A DNA stretch of 30,000 bases from Cristatella mucedo (Eukaryota; Bryozoa; Phylactolaemata; Cristatellidae): assembly GCA_009760855.2 (NCBI GenBank), contig WPIO01000127.1, positions 867,501 through 897,500 on the forward strand, in the 5' to 3' direction. Positions within the stretch are counted from its first letter, which is position 1. The number at the start of each line of letters is the position of its first letter. The notes beneath the pieces are model-generated. The model made no database searches, was not told the DNA's origin, and saw only the letters and a list, made by a program, of their open reading frames with translations. The translations under genes and the position numbers were made by a program. Positions 18,909 to 27,632 of the stretch are shown in pieces.

Positions 18909-20420
18909 TTAAACCGTGAAAAGAACTGGACCAAACACGGAGCCCTGAGGTACCCCATATTTCAGAGGTACCTCTGATGATCTTTGTCCATTCACGTCAA
19001 TACTCTGGAGTCTCCCACTGAGATAGGACCTGAACCACTGCAGAGCAGTGCCAGTGATGCCCAGGCGAGATGACAGGCGCTCTAGAAGAACTTTGTGATC
19101 GATGGTATCAAAAGCTGCCGGAAGATCGAGCAAAACAAGCAGAGACACTCTACCCATGTCTGCATTCCTAAGTAGGTCGTTGTATCCCCTAAGCAATGCT
19201 GATTCTGTGGAGTGATTAGCTCTGATGCCAGACTGGAACTTACTAGCAAAGTGTGAGGTTTCGATATATGAGTTCAGCTGGTCCGCCACGAATCGTTCCA
19301 GTGTCTTTGATAGGAATGGTAGAAGGGAGACTGGGCAGTAGTTGCTTAAGTTCTCTTGGTCAAGTGTCGCTTTCTTGAGAAGTGGCCTGACAACAGCTTT
19401 TTTGAAAGGTGCTGAGACATGACCTAAGGCTAATGACATATTAATGATGTTAGTTATGCATGGCAGAGGCAGATCAATGCAACTTAAGAGCAGGACAGAG
19501 GGAATAGGGTCCAGAGGACTTGTTGTCTTCTTTGATTGTGATACGAACTTCAGGACTAGATCACTTGTGACTTGCTTAAATGTAGACATTGAGGTGCAGT
19601 CAGGAATCCGGGAACAGCATTCTAGTGGGGATGTTGTCATCGCAGGGATGGATTCCCTGATCTTGTCTATCTTCTGCACAAAGAATCGAGAGAAGCGATC
19701 GGCTAGATTATCGCAAGGATCATCAGGTAAGGAGCTAATATGGGAACGGTTGAGGAGATGGTTTGTCGTCGACATCAGCATTTTTGGATTGTGTATCTGT
19801 GATTCAACAAAGTTTCTATAGAAGCTAGACTTAGCCTTTTCTAGGATTGATTGGTACGACCTACAATAGTCTTCACATGCCTGTCGATGGACAGTCAGTC
19901 CAGATCTTTTGTATGCTTTTTCAAGCTTTCGCTTAGTAGACCTGGCTAGTTTAATGTCTGGTAAACCATAGGCTGTCTGGGCGGCCCCCCCCCCCTGCAC
20001 AGTACGCTTTGTCAGAGGTGCAAACTCGTCGAGCGTGTCAGCTAGTGTCGTGTTGTAGCTATCTACCAATGATGACAGATCGGAGGGAGGACTGAGCAGC
20101 AGAGGTGAAGCAGATATTCTCGCAGGGACAGCATCGATGTCAAGGATCTTGATGTTTCGCGATTCACAGGTTAATTTAGAGGAGGAGGTGGGCACACACT
20201 CTAGATTGAATGAGATCTGCATGTGGTCAGATAAGCAGGATTTGGTAATAATTGGTGATGACAAAGTGCAGTTGTATGAGAAAATCTGGTCGAGTGTGTG
20301 ACACTTGATATGGGTAGGGCCATGCACATGAGCCACAAGAGACAATGAGTCAGTCAATGCACAAAATTCGGTGCTGAAAGCGTCAAATAAGTTATCAAAG
20401 TGAACGTTGAAATCACCCAT
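18909..20420 (-). CDS. LINE family A endonuclease end plus reverse transcriptase, 503 codons, truncated by a stop
   Basis: Residues 2-7 are G-D-F-N-V-H and residues 64-66 are S-D-H, conserved motifs of the apurinic-type endonuclease that nicks the target. Residues around 330-503 are the RT fingers and palm: R-P-L-L-K-K, N-Y-C-P-V-S-L-L-P, A-A-F-D-T-I-D-H (motif A, 19095-19118), S-Y-L-S-G-R, and G-V-P-Q-G-S (motif B). The RT would copy the element's RNA at the nicked site. The ORF ends at a TAA just before the Y-A-D-D motif, so the protein would be inactive. An in-frame TGA at 20433-20435 separates it from further endonuclease sequence (A-V-V-Y-R-P-P-G at about 20500), so the Met start is not the true one. 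A poly-C run at 19985-19996 in the linker may hide indels. Confidence 0.92.
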   Translation of the reverse strand: MGDFNVHFDNLFDAFSTEFCALTDSLSLVAHVHGPTHIKCHTLDQIFSYNCTLSSPIITKSCLSDHMQISFNLECVPTSSSKLTCESRNIKILDIDAVPARISASPLLLSPPSDLSSLVDSYNTTLADTLDEFAPLTKRTVQGGGAAQTAYGLPDIKLARSTKRKLEKAYKRSGLTVHRQACEDYCRSYQSILEKAKSSFYRNFVESQIHNPKMLMSTTNHLLNRSHISSLPDDPCDNLADRFSRFFVQKIDKIRESIPAMTTSPLECCSRIPDCTSMSTFKQVTSDLVLKFVSQSKKTTSPLDPIPSVLLLSCIDLPLPCITNIINMSLALGHVSAPFKKAVVRPLLKKATLDQENLSNYCPVSLLPFLSKTLERFVADQLNSYIETSHFASKFQSGIRANHSTESALLRGYNDLLRNADMGRVSLLVLLDLPAAFDTIDHKVLLERLSSRLGITGTALQWFRSYLSGRLQSIDVNGQRSSEVPLKYGVPQGSVFGPVLFTV

Positions 20421-20600
20421 AACGAAGAAGGATCAATTTCTTGCACACAGAATCGAAATGATATCGGAGAAATCAGAGATAAAGGAGGATTTAGTACCTG
20501 GTGGGCGATAGACTACTGCACCTATCGGTAGCTCTTGCATTATCAGGCTAGGGCAGGCAGACATGGTGGCGTTGCCTCGCCACATCGCTAGCTACTCGAG

Positions 20601-20903
20601 ACCACAGGGTGGCATCTGGCAGACAAGCGAAGGCTTCAGCACGTTGAATAGCAATGAAAAATGATGGTCTCCCTTACAGCACATGTCGCCACCTTATGCG
20701 TTTCTGATTTGCTAAAGTACTTCGGCGAGCAGCCATTGGTTCATTTAGTTTCCATGACTTGACCCGTACAGTTCAATTAATTGCATAAATTCAGCAGCGT
20801 ATTACTGAAGCTTCCGAAATCCTTTGGGCAGCACGAGCAGAACAAAAAGCCCTTTTGAAAAAGAAGCCATTTTGAAGATGAAGCCTTTTTGTACCCACAA
20901 TTC
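20601..20903. other. No feature recognised
   Basis: This is sequence between the 5' end of the long LINE and the SINE tail. Part may still be diverged LINE endonuclease sequence, but I could not align it. Confidence 0.3.
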
Positions 20904-21113
20904 AAATAAATAAATAATAAATCCTAGCTGATTAAACAGCCTCTTTTTGTATAGCGACTGAAGAGCCTTAGCGGCTATCGCAACCGCTTGCAATGGCGAT
21001 AAAGGATCGCCCACCGCAAGAATCGAACCCACGACCAAGAATCGAACCCACGACCTCGGGACCGAGGTCATGAAAGCAACCGCCTTACCTAGTGTGCCAT
21101 TACGGCTCACCAA
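20904..21113 (-). mobile_element. tRNA-derived SINE, copy 3, full length, B box duplicated
   Basis: On the minus strand it runs GAGCCGTAATGGCACACTAGG (A box TGGCACACTAGG), a second promoter block with GGTTCGATTC, the body stem (here imperfect), GTCGCTATACAAAAAGAGG and a TTTA-type tail at 20904-20921. A 19-bp block holding the B box is exactly repeated in tandem at 21017-21035 and 21036-21054. No clear target-site duplication was seen. Confidence 0.9.
21017..21054. repeat. 19-bp tandem duplication inside SINE copy 3
   Basis: Two identical 19-bp units (CAAGAATCGAACCCACGAC on the plus strand) each carry the RNA polymerase III B-box core. The other three SINE copies have one unit. Confidence 0.95.
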
Positions 21114-21654
21114 TATGCGGTGAAGGTGTGAAAAACATGTCAGATATTGTCGGCAACACTAACCTCTAACACCTAGCGGACAGTGCAGGAATGCAGGGCA
21201 GCATATAACTGCATGCATTCATTGGAACCATCGGAAAAAAGCGCTAGTGCTTTATACGCCAAGAGTCGGCTCCGCTCAGATATCTTCTAACATTAAAGCT
21301 AATGCCGGGTCCTCTAAAAATATTTATCCCGGCTAGCGGAGCTAAGGATGGATTTATATTAACCCGAAAGCAAGTCTGCATATGTGCGTTTGCTAACGAG
21401 GCACCGTCTACAAGTGACAGGCAGCAGTATACAATAAGATTCATGCTTATACAATGCTATACAATGGTGAAGCCCTTGTGTTTGACGTCCCTTTTGTGGC
21501 CAAAGAAACTAACAGGTGACGGAGAGGATACCAAGAGTGCATCGCACGTAAGCGGAGCGGTCGGAAGCTTGCAGAGCTCACTCAATCGAGAGCCGGCCAA
21601 CGTACCGACGTCGGATACAGAGTTGTCGGAATATGAGCAGGCAGTGGTGACGCA
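21114..21654. other. No feature recognised
   Basis: An open frame at 21302-21703 runs from unique sequence into the LINE copy that follows and has no family signal of its own. Confidence 0.4.
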
Positions 21655-22246
21655 TATTGCTACTTTCAGCTACACAACACTGCTAAAATTCAGGCTTGCT
21701 TAGACAGGGATACCCTATCTAAATTGGTCCATGCATTCGCGACATCACGTTTCGACTTCCGTAACTCACTGCTTGCTGGTTTACCGGCCTGTGCTGTCAC
21801 GCGTCTACAGCTGCTGCGAAGCTCTGCAGCTAGGCTTGTCTGCCGTGAGCATCGCAGTTGCCACATTACTCCACTTCTCACCGTCCTGCACGGGCTACCA
21901 GTCAAGCAACGGATAGACTTCGAGGTTCTATCGCTAACTTTTAGGTCACATCATTCCTCGGCTCCAGCCTATCTCTCAGATATACTCCCCCATCAGGCCA
22001 ACATCGTACCACCCGCTTTTCGGAATCCAACAGTCTACAAATACCTCGTACAAACCTCAAATCCTTTGTAGATCGTGCATTTAGTTCGTATGCTCGCAAA
22101 TCCTGGAACTCCCTCCCGACTTGCGTTACAACATCCCCTGACTTGACCACATTTAAAAAAACTTATAAACGCGCCTATATATGACAGCATTTGAAGGATC
22201 CCTGTGGTTCGTCCTTGATGTGCTTATGCGTGCTGACATTGTGCGT
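21655..22246 (+). pseudogene. LINE family A C-terminal fragment, plus strand
   Basis: It is co-linear with the copy at 9061-10026 from the F-Q-L-H-N region to the start of the 3' UTR (GTGCTTATGCGTGCTGACA). It keeps R-L-V-C-R-E-H-R-S-C-H-I-T-P-L-L and Q-R-I-D-F, but a frameshift before the L-K-S-F-G-D-R region and a short deletion near 22000 break the frame. It stops abruptly without terminal motif or tail and meets an inverted fragment of the same family. Confidence 0.88.
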
Positions 22247-22440
22247 TTTAGTTTCTTTTTAAATGTGGTCAAGTCAGAGGATGTCATGACGGAAGTCGGG
22301 AGTGAGTCCCAGGCTTTGGGAGCATACGAATAAAGGCACGGTCTCCAAATGATTTTAGGTTTGTATGAAGTATAGGTAAACAGTTAGTTTACAAAACGTG
22401 GGTGGTACGATGCTTGGCCTGATGGGGAGAGCAGATATGG
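22247..22440 (-). mobile_element. LINE family A fragment, inverted relative to its neighbour
   Basis: The plus strand here aligns to the minus-strand copy at about 17593-17775 (TTTTTAAATGTGGTC..., CCAGGCTTTGGGAGCATACGAA..., GGTACGATGCTTGGCCTGATGGGG). With the preceding plus-strand fragment it forms a 3'-to-3' junction. Confidence 0.85.
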
Positions 22441-22855
22441 ACTGAAGGAGCAAAGCTTGCGAAGCCTTCAGAAAACTATGCTGGGTGTGCAACAAGACCG
22501 CATACAGTCTAAGGCCACGGTTGGCTCTAGCAGCCGATGGATATCGTCACATTGCACACACCTGCTAACCATGGCAGCAGTAGCCGCGTTGTCCATTGTT
22601 GCTGATAAACATTTTTTGAGGCCATAGCTCGCACATGTTGCGCATATCGAGTGAAAATAATCACGCCAACTTATTCATTAAATATGCAGCAGAATTGTAT
22701 GCAAAACTTCCCCTACACCATTTAGGAAAACAGCATACCGAAAATACTTTTGGGTGCCATAGTGCCTGCGGAGCTATCCAAGCTCACTGCGTTTAAACAC
22801 CAGCAGCTGTTAGACTGAACTTTCAATCCTAATGCGTCCATAAATGTAATGCCAT
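22441..22855. other. No feature recognised
   Basis: This is mixed sequence with no open frame of note. Part may be diverged LINE or other repeat. Confidence 0.3.
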
Positions 22856-23225
22856 GTATATCCGTCTGTAACTCCACAAAGTCATGAAGACCATGTGGCG
22901 GTTACGCAGGAGAGTTTTGTATAGCGCACTTACAGCCTAAGCGGCTTTCGGTACGCATTCGGTAGCCAACAGACTTCGTCTCACACAACAAAGAGAAAGT
23001 GGGAAGCATAGCAGAGTCAGAAGAGCAATTGAGGTAGTGAGTAGCATGGAAGTAGCAGCTCAGGACCGCTGAAAAAGATGTGCTATAGTCAGCAGTAGGA
23101 GAGCAGTTGTCGTTGCGTAAGAATTGTGGAAGCGAGTTCCACAGTCTAGGACCTGCAGAGCTAAAGCTTCTGTCGCCAACTGTCTTTAAGCGGAGGAATG
23201 GATATAAAGTCGGCATTAGTAGAGT
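22856..23225 (-). pseudogene. LINE family B C-terminal fragment
   Basis: Minus-strand translation shows L-K-T-V-G-D-R-S-F-S-S-A-G-P-R-L-W-N-S-L-P, the typical C-terminal block of L2/CR1-group ORFs, then the stretch shared with the copy at 10618-10975 (S-L-L-C-E-T-K-S-V-G-Y-R-M). The two copies are about 80-90 percent alike by eye. It lacks RT motifs. Confidence 0.85.
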
Positions 23226-23317
23226 AGTTGTCCAAAGACCTTAAATTCACGCTTGGCAGATACTTTCTTTTTTTTAACAAATCAATACTATTAGGCTGCT
23301 TATCTCTGCTACTTCCG

Positions 23318-23485
23318 CCTAGGTTCGGTCTAGTGGTAAAGGTGCGCCCCTTTAACTTCTTACCGAGGTTCCGGTGCTTGTCATAGATGATCGTGGTCGC
23401 GGGCTTGCGCCCTGCTGCATACGTGCAGCAGGCCTGGGTAGAGATTCAGTTCTTTTAGAGCGCTATGCAAATGAACTATATCTAC
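23318..23485 (+). mobile_element. Possible second SINE: tRNA-like head joined to a LINE-type tail
   Basis: GGTCTAGTGGTAAAGG at about 23327 resembles the D-arm and A box of tRNA genes. A recognisable B box is not evident; GAGGTTCCGGTGC is only partly similar. A perfect 9-bp hairpin with loop TACG follows at 23411-23432. The 3' end is AGAGATTCAGTTCTTTTAGAGCGCTATGCAAATG, the LINE terminal motif. A tRNA-like head plus LINE tail is the usual SINE layout. Only one copy is seen, so a chance junction is possible. Confidence 0.45.
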
Positions 23486-24269
23486 ATTTTCTTATATTCT
23501 ATCTTTTGTATCTTCAAAGATCTCATTCGTAGCCTTTGGTTCAGGACCCCAGCGGCTAAGAATTGGATTTTTGAATACAGCTTAGGCACTACTGCCTTAG
23601 AACCGCGATCCATGTAGGCACGTAGCTGATCAAAATTAAACGGCGGCAGGAAATGACATGCCAGCTATTTTTAGGGTAGCGCAGAAGTTCAAAATTGCTG
23701 TATTTGATAGCTTTAGCTGTGAAAATCCATTACCAGCGATACACAATCAGCCATAGTGGCGCTGATGAGATTTGATGCTTGTCTGGGTGGAGGCAGATTC
23801 CTACCTGCGAATTCCTACCTGCCCTCATTGGGGGACTTAGTTCACACAGATGAAAGCTGGAGTACGAGAATGAAGAGATGCAAAAGGAAGTGACGAAACC
23901 TTGAAGTGAATACGCCGCTTGTACACCCCTGTTTATAAGCGGAGGCATTTAACCATCCGTGACTTTTGAGTAGAGTGTGCTGTGCAATGGATAACGATTT
24001 TTATTCGTCAGATATTTTACGGCCTTAGTGGCTGAAACAAAATTGCGCAAAACACTTTTAAGGAATGCTGGCTTATTAGAAAAAATTTGTACGTAGTATA
24101 TGACCTACATTACATTATAGCTTCTGCTAGCTTTAAAATGTATTTTGAAATGTTAGACAGAAAGAGTTGAAATAGCCTAATAATGTTAGTCTTTTTCAAT
24201 TAGACGATCAGGCTGTCTGCGATTCCTTGAAGATAATCTCCAACTAGAACTGTTCCGATGTAGGTTGTT
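23486..24269. other. AT-richer region; possible faint LINE trace near 23730-23948
   Basis: GACGAAACCTTGAAGTGAA at about 23894 resembles the family A sequence GACAAAACCTTGAAGTCGA (about 17837), and the minus-strand frame is open for 72 codons. The similarity is short. Nothing else recognised. Confidence 0.3.
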
Positions 24270-24744
24270 GATGTTTCGAGCGAAAGCAATTGGGTCCTAC
24301 GAATACCTATCATTGCTGTGCGATACAGCTGCCATTTCCATAGTAATTTTCAAAACACTGCGGTTTTAATTCAAATTAAATAAAATGGCGTTACAGTATT
24401 AGCTTGAAATTTCATTCTCTTTCGATTGCGCGTTCTAGTGCTATGGCCTCAAATACCACGCCTCAGCCAGCCTGTTTCCAGATTCGAACGGCGTTACAGC
24501 TGCAATTTCTAGTATAGGCATCGCACAACTGTTGTTTTAATTCTACATTATTGAAAATGGTAGTACTGGTTCACCCTCAAAATTTGTTTCAATTGCCCAT
24601 TCGAATTCTAATGTGAATGACCTCCAGTGACCCGTACCATTGTACAATTTCGAACAGCAATTAAACTGCCGCCGCCATTTAGACCTTTGTGCAACTTCAG
24701 TTTTAATTCCGCGTTACAAGAAAAGGTATTCCGGGTTAAGTCAC

Positions 24745-24803
24745 CTTGAAAGAGATTGAGTTCTCTGAGGGCGCTTTATCAATTCTGTTATTTTTATTAT
24801 TAC
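24745..24803 (+). mobile_element. LINE 3' tail only, inserted in the satellite
   Basis: It has the form GAAAGAGATTGAGTTCTCTGAGGGCGCTTTATCAA followed by T/A-rich repeats, about 59 bp. Removing it restores the satellite spacing of 174 bp. Confidence 0.85.
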
Positions 24804-24927
24804 TAACCAGCAAAATTGCATGGCATAGAACATGGGTCATCTCGTGCAGATGACCTCCAATGACCCGGATGGAGCTTAATCTTCGTATGTAATCTTGCTA
24901 AGATACAGTTACCATATCCGCAATAAA

Positions 24928-25001
24928 GTAAAGCACAAAGAAAGAGATTGCGTTCTCTGAGGGTGCTTTATCAAGTGTGTCATTATTATTATTATCATTA
25001 G
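24928..25001 (+). mobile_element. LINE 3' tail only, second insertion in the satellite
   Basis: It has the form AAAGAGATTGCGTTCTCTGAGGGTGCTTTATCAAG followed by (ATT)n, about 74 bp, splitting a unit between CAATAAAG and AGCAGCGGCGGTTT. Confidence 0.85.
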
Positions 25002-25280
25002 AGCAGCGGCGGTTTGATTTAATGTTATAGAAACCAGTGCTTCGAGTTTACCAACCGAATGTCATGACACAGCAGCCCATGTCAGTTCTCATGCAGCGGC
25101 CTCCAATGGTCTGGGCCGTTCTGCATTTCTGAACTGTGATACAGTTACTATTTCAACAAATGTGTCATCAAACTGCGCTTTTGATTTCTTATTATGGAAA
25201 ATCGTATGCAGGATTTACCTACCAAACCTTCAGCACTCACTTGAGTTAGTGCACTATATTGCTATGGCCTCGGACGACCC

Positions 25281-26140
25281 GGGCAATTGGAGACCGTAGA
25301 ATTAGATCACGCCCACCCAATATATTGAACTTAATCGGGTAAACACGAAACATTTTTATTGTAAGGAGGGATTAAAAGCATAGTTTTAAAACACCTATTG
25401 TGGTAATGGTAGCTGTATCGCCTGTGGAACATTGGGAGGCATGTTTATGCGGGCCATTGGAGGCAATAGCATGAGAAAGCCCACACGCTATGCCTTGAAA
25501 TCGGTTAAACCCAGAAAACGCTTTTCTGTAAATTGGTATCATAACCGCAGCTGTGAATGGCTTATTGTGGAAATTGCAGCTGTATCGCTGTTTGACTATA
25601 TAGAGAGGTTGATTGGCCCGGGCCATTGGTGGCCGTAGCATGACATTGCGCACGCAAAATCGTATGAAATTTGGTGGGTTAAATGGTATCATTCATTGTA
25701 ATGATTTGCAAACAAAGCTGCAGTTGTGTGAAGCTTTTCATTGACGTGGCAACTGTATCGTGGTTTGAATATTTGGGGCTGCTGCCATTTCGGCCGGGCC
25801 ATCAGTCTCCCTAGCCTAGGCGAAAGCGAAAGCACACGAAATTTGGTGGGCAAACCCTGCATACCCTATCTCTATAATCTGGAATTCAAACCGCAAAATT
25901 GAGCGAAGTTTTTGTAGCAATTGCAGCTGCATCGCCATTTGAATGTGAAAATATTCTGGCTGACCAGGGACATTTGAGGCCGTAGCACGAGAAAAATCAA
26001 GCTCAATTGCGTGAAAAACTAATTGGTAAACCCATTGTGCCATTCTGCATTGTTTCCAATTAAAGCCGCAGTATTCTGGCACTTACTGCGTAAAAATAAG
26101 CTGTATCGCAGGAATTCGTGGAACCCCAAACATTCGTCAG
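25281..26140 (-). repeat. Satellite-like array, about 170-174-bp units, inverted half
   Basis: The reverse complement of the same unit recurs here. AGCTGTATCG-type blocks start at 25411, 25578, 25751, 25925 and 26099, spacings 167, 173, 174 and 174. GCCATTGGAGGCC-type blocks accompany them. The switch from the forward half occurs at CCCGGG, 25278-25283. Open frames across it are incidental. Confidence 0.85.
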
Positions 26141-26164
26141 TGCAATTTTAAACCTTTTCCTTTG

Positions 26165-26246
26165 CAAAAAATCCAAAGTGCAGAGAAAGAGGTCGAGTTA
26201 TCTGAGGGTGCCATAGCAATTGTATGATTGTCATTATTATTATTAG
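26165..26246 (+). mobile_element. LINE 3' tail only
   Basis: A diverged terminal motif, AAAGAGGTCGAGTTATCTGAGGGTGCC, is followed by GTCATTATTATTATTAG. It sits just beyond the satellite array, in the same orientation as the two tails inside it. Confidence 0.75.
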
Positions 26247-27055
26247 CAGTCTGCCAATGCATGAGTATTCCTAAAAGTCTATCGATGGCACCGATAGTGC
26301 AGTGCAGTCAGCGGCCGTTTTTTTTTCTCGTCGAAAGCTGCAGGACAATCGGCTACAAGAACCAAGCTCAGAAATAAAACTATTTCGACGTCCATTCGCA
26401 GATTTTCGTCTTCACGGCAATCCTTTGCTAGGTTGAAATCATGAACCTTGCACCAACGGTTCTGTCCAAAGTCAAATAAGTATCCAACTAGCTGCGCTCC
26501 GGTAAATATGGTTTAATGGGCATTCTGGGTGGCTTCCTCAAAATCTTACGATATTTTTCGGATCCAGGATTTTCAATATTAATGCATGACAAAACTGGAC
26601 TGCTATTACTTCCACACCGGCCGGACGCTGCAATATTTCTTTCTTTTTGGTAGTATAGTATTGATTTGGAAGGCAACGAGACGGTTAAATCAATTATTTA
26701 ATGTACTTACAAAAATATACGTTAAAAATATAAAATATATGCAATTATTGCTGCACGCTTCTTTCGTTCGCACACTTGTCGTGGTTGCATGCATTTCGCG
26801 ACCTTGCCGACGTGCTTTTGTCAGCGCGGCGCTTTAGTCCTGCGAGCTAATGTCTATGTGCTGCAGGCGCTCCTTGCTCACACTATCGCTGCTCCTGCGA
26901 GCCACAAGACGCGATACGAGGCTGAGGCTTAATGCTACTTCTCGTTCGCTGGTTTCGCTGGGCTTCTCAAAAAAAAGGGTCATTTGGCCCCGCCTCTTCG
27001 TTCCCTCAATCGATTGCGGCAGGTCATCCACGCTGGAGCGATTTCAGGCTACAGG
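26247..27055. other. 3' flank of gene B; no further gene established
   Basis: On the minus strand this lies downstream of the gene B stop codon and should hold its 3' UTR. A 65-codon open frame (26834-27031, minus) follows the stop in another frame and has no family signal. ATTAAA, a variant polyadenylation signal, lies at about 26695 on the minus strand. Toward 26300 the sequence is AT-richer and unremarkable. Confidence 0.35.
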
Positions 27056-27337
27056 TCAGAGTTGCACCAGCCCCAGATACGAAGCCGTTCCGTTGACGTG
27101 CACACGGCATGAAGCATCTCGAATGCAATTTAAATTCACCAATAACTCCTCGCCGACGCTCAGCGACGCAACCAGGGCTGTGTACACCAAGAAGTGACCA
27201 ATCTTCGTCGACGCGCCGTCGTGCGTTGTCACTTGCGTCTTTGATAAAACGTCTCGCACGCCCTCGATCTTGCTGCTAATTTTTACAATTTCCAAGCGGA
27301 TGCATGCCGGCTGCGGTAGCGCAGTCCGCCCCGATAA
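27056..27337 (-). CDS. TNF-ligand-like (TNFSF) protein, last exon, gene B
   Basis: The acceptor is textbook: GTGTGTTCTTTTTTTTCAG before 27337. The exon encodes 93 codons and TGA (27056-27058). It forms the C-terminal half of a TNF homology domain: a short R-L-E-I-V-K-I strand, a loop, H-F-L-V-Y-T-A-L-V-A-S-L-S-V-G-E-E-L-L-V-N-L (the conserved L-x-x-G-D/E-x-L-x-V strand), and the terminal strand T-A-S-Y-L-G-L-V-Q-L ending exactly at the stop, as F-G-L-x-x-L does in TNF ligands. N-G-T just before it is an N-glycosylation sequon. TNF ligands form extracellular trimers that engage TNF receptors. Three cysteines occur in this exon and could form loop disulfides. C1q-type domains are the main alternative but end differently. 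Confidence 0.82.
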   Translation of the reverse strand, partial: LSGRTALPQPACIRLEIVKISSKIEGVRDVLSKTQVTTHDGASTKIGHFLVYTALVASLSVGEELLVNLNCIRDASCRVHVNGTASYLGLVQL

Positions 27338-27474
27338 CTGAAAAAAAAGAACACACACCGAGGGCTGACAGATTATCCGCGGTACGCGGCACTTTTGCAA
27401 TTCCAAGGGACAGCAGCGCGTCCGTTCAAGCGGCCATTCAAGCAGCTTCTCATTCTACTGCCAGCAACCGATAC

Positions 27475-27632
27475 CTGAGCGTAGACGAAGTAGACGCCGT
27501 CCTTCGGAGCTCGAAACCGCCTATGATAACGATCGACGACTAGAGAATGTTGGCGTTGTTGTTCCGCTTCCTGTCGACGCTTCGGCTTTCCTATGGGTGC
27601 GCAGTTGGTGAAACCGGCAGCAGTTCGACAAT
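27475..27632 (-). CDS. TNF-ligand-like (TNFSF) protein, penultimate exon, gene B
   Basis: This is a 158-nt exon: two bases plus 52 codons. Its acceptor has a strong pyrimidine tract (CTTTCCGCTTGTTCTTAG, AG at 27633-27634) and its donor is CAG|GTATCG (GT at 27473-27474). It joins in frame across a 137-bp intron to the last exon. The peptide opens C-R-T-A-A-G-F-T-N-C, has a basic K-P-K-R-R stretch that could be a furin-type site, and ends F-R-A-P-K-D-G-V-Y-F-V-Y-A-Q, the diagnostic TNF-domain strand. Intron placement immediately after A-Q is the same as in the exon at 2338-2504. Its entry phase demands an upstream exon ending after the first base of a codon; stalk and membrane-anchor exons were not found. 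Confidence 0.8.

Larger units (their letters stand above)
17333..20600 (-). mobile_element. LINE family A, longest copy, interrupted by a solo LTR
   Basis: Read on the minus strand: end of the apurinic-type endonuclease (about 20560-20200), linker, reverse transcriptase (about 19400-18700), C-terminal domain (18700-18631 and 18189-17558), 3' UTR and terminal motif (about 17345-17400), and a degenerate ATT tail at 17333-17345. It is co-linear with the copy at 9061-10026 over the shared part. It is missing its 5' end beyond about 20600. A 436-bp LTR splits it at 18190-18625. Several stops and a frameshift show it is inactive. Confidence 0.93.
24270..25280 (+). repeat. Satellite-like array, about 170-174-bp units, forward half
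   Basis: The block GGCCTCCAATGACCC recurs with starts at 24445, 24619, 24852, 25098 and 25266, and the block GATACAGCTGCCATTTC recurs at about 24322, 24495, 24904 and 25138. Raw spacings are 174, 233, 246 and 168. Subtracting the two LINE-tail insertions (about 59 and 74 bp) gives 174, 174, 172 and 168. Units are strongly diverged, so the array is old. The first recognisable unit begins about 24270. Confidence 0.85.

Noticed and set aside
21655-22440. Twin-priming product
   Set aside because: The junction is between 3'-side ends, whereas twin priming joins 5' ends of the two segments.
24270-26140. CRISPR-like array
   Set aside because: Units are about 172 bp and diverged with no short constant repeat and unique spacers, and the context is an animal genome.
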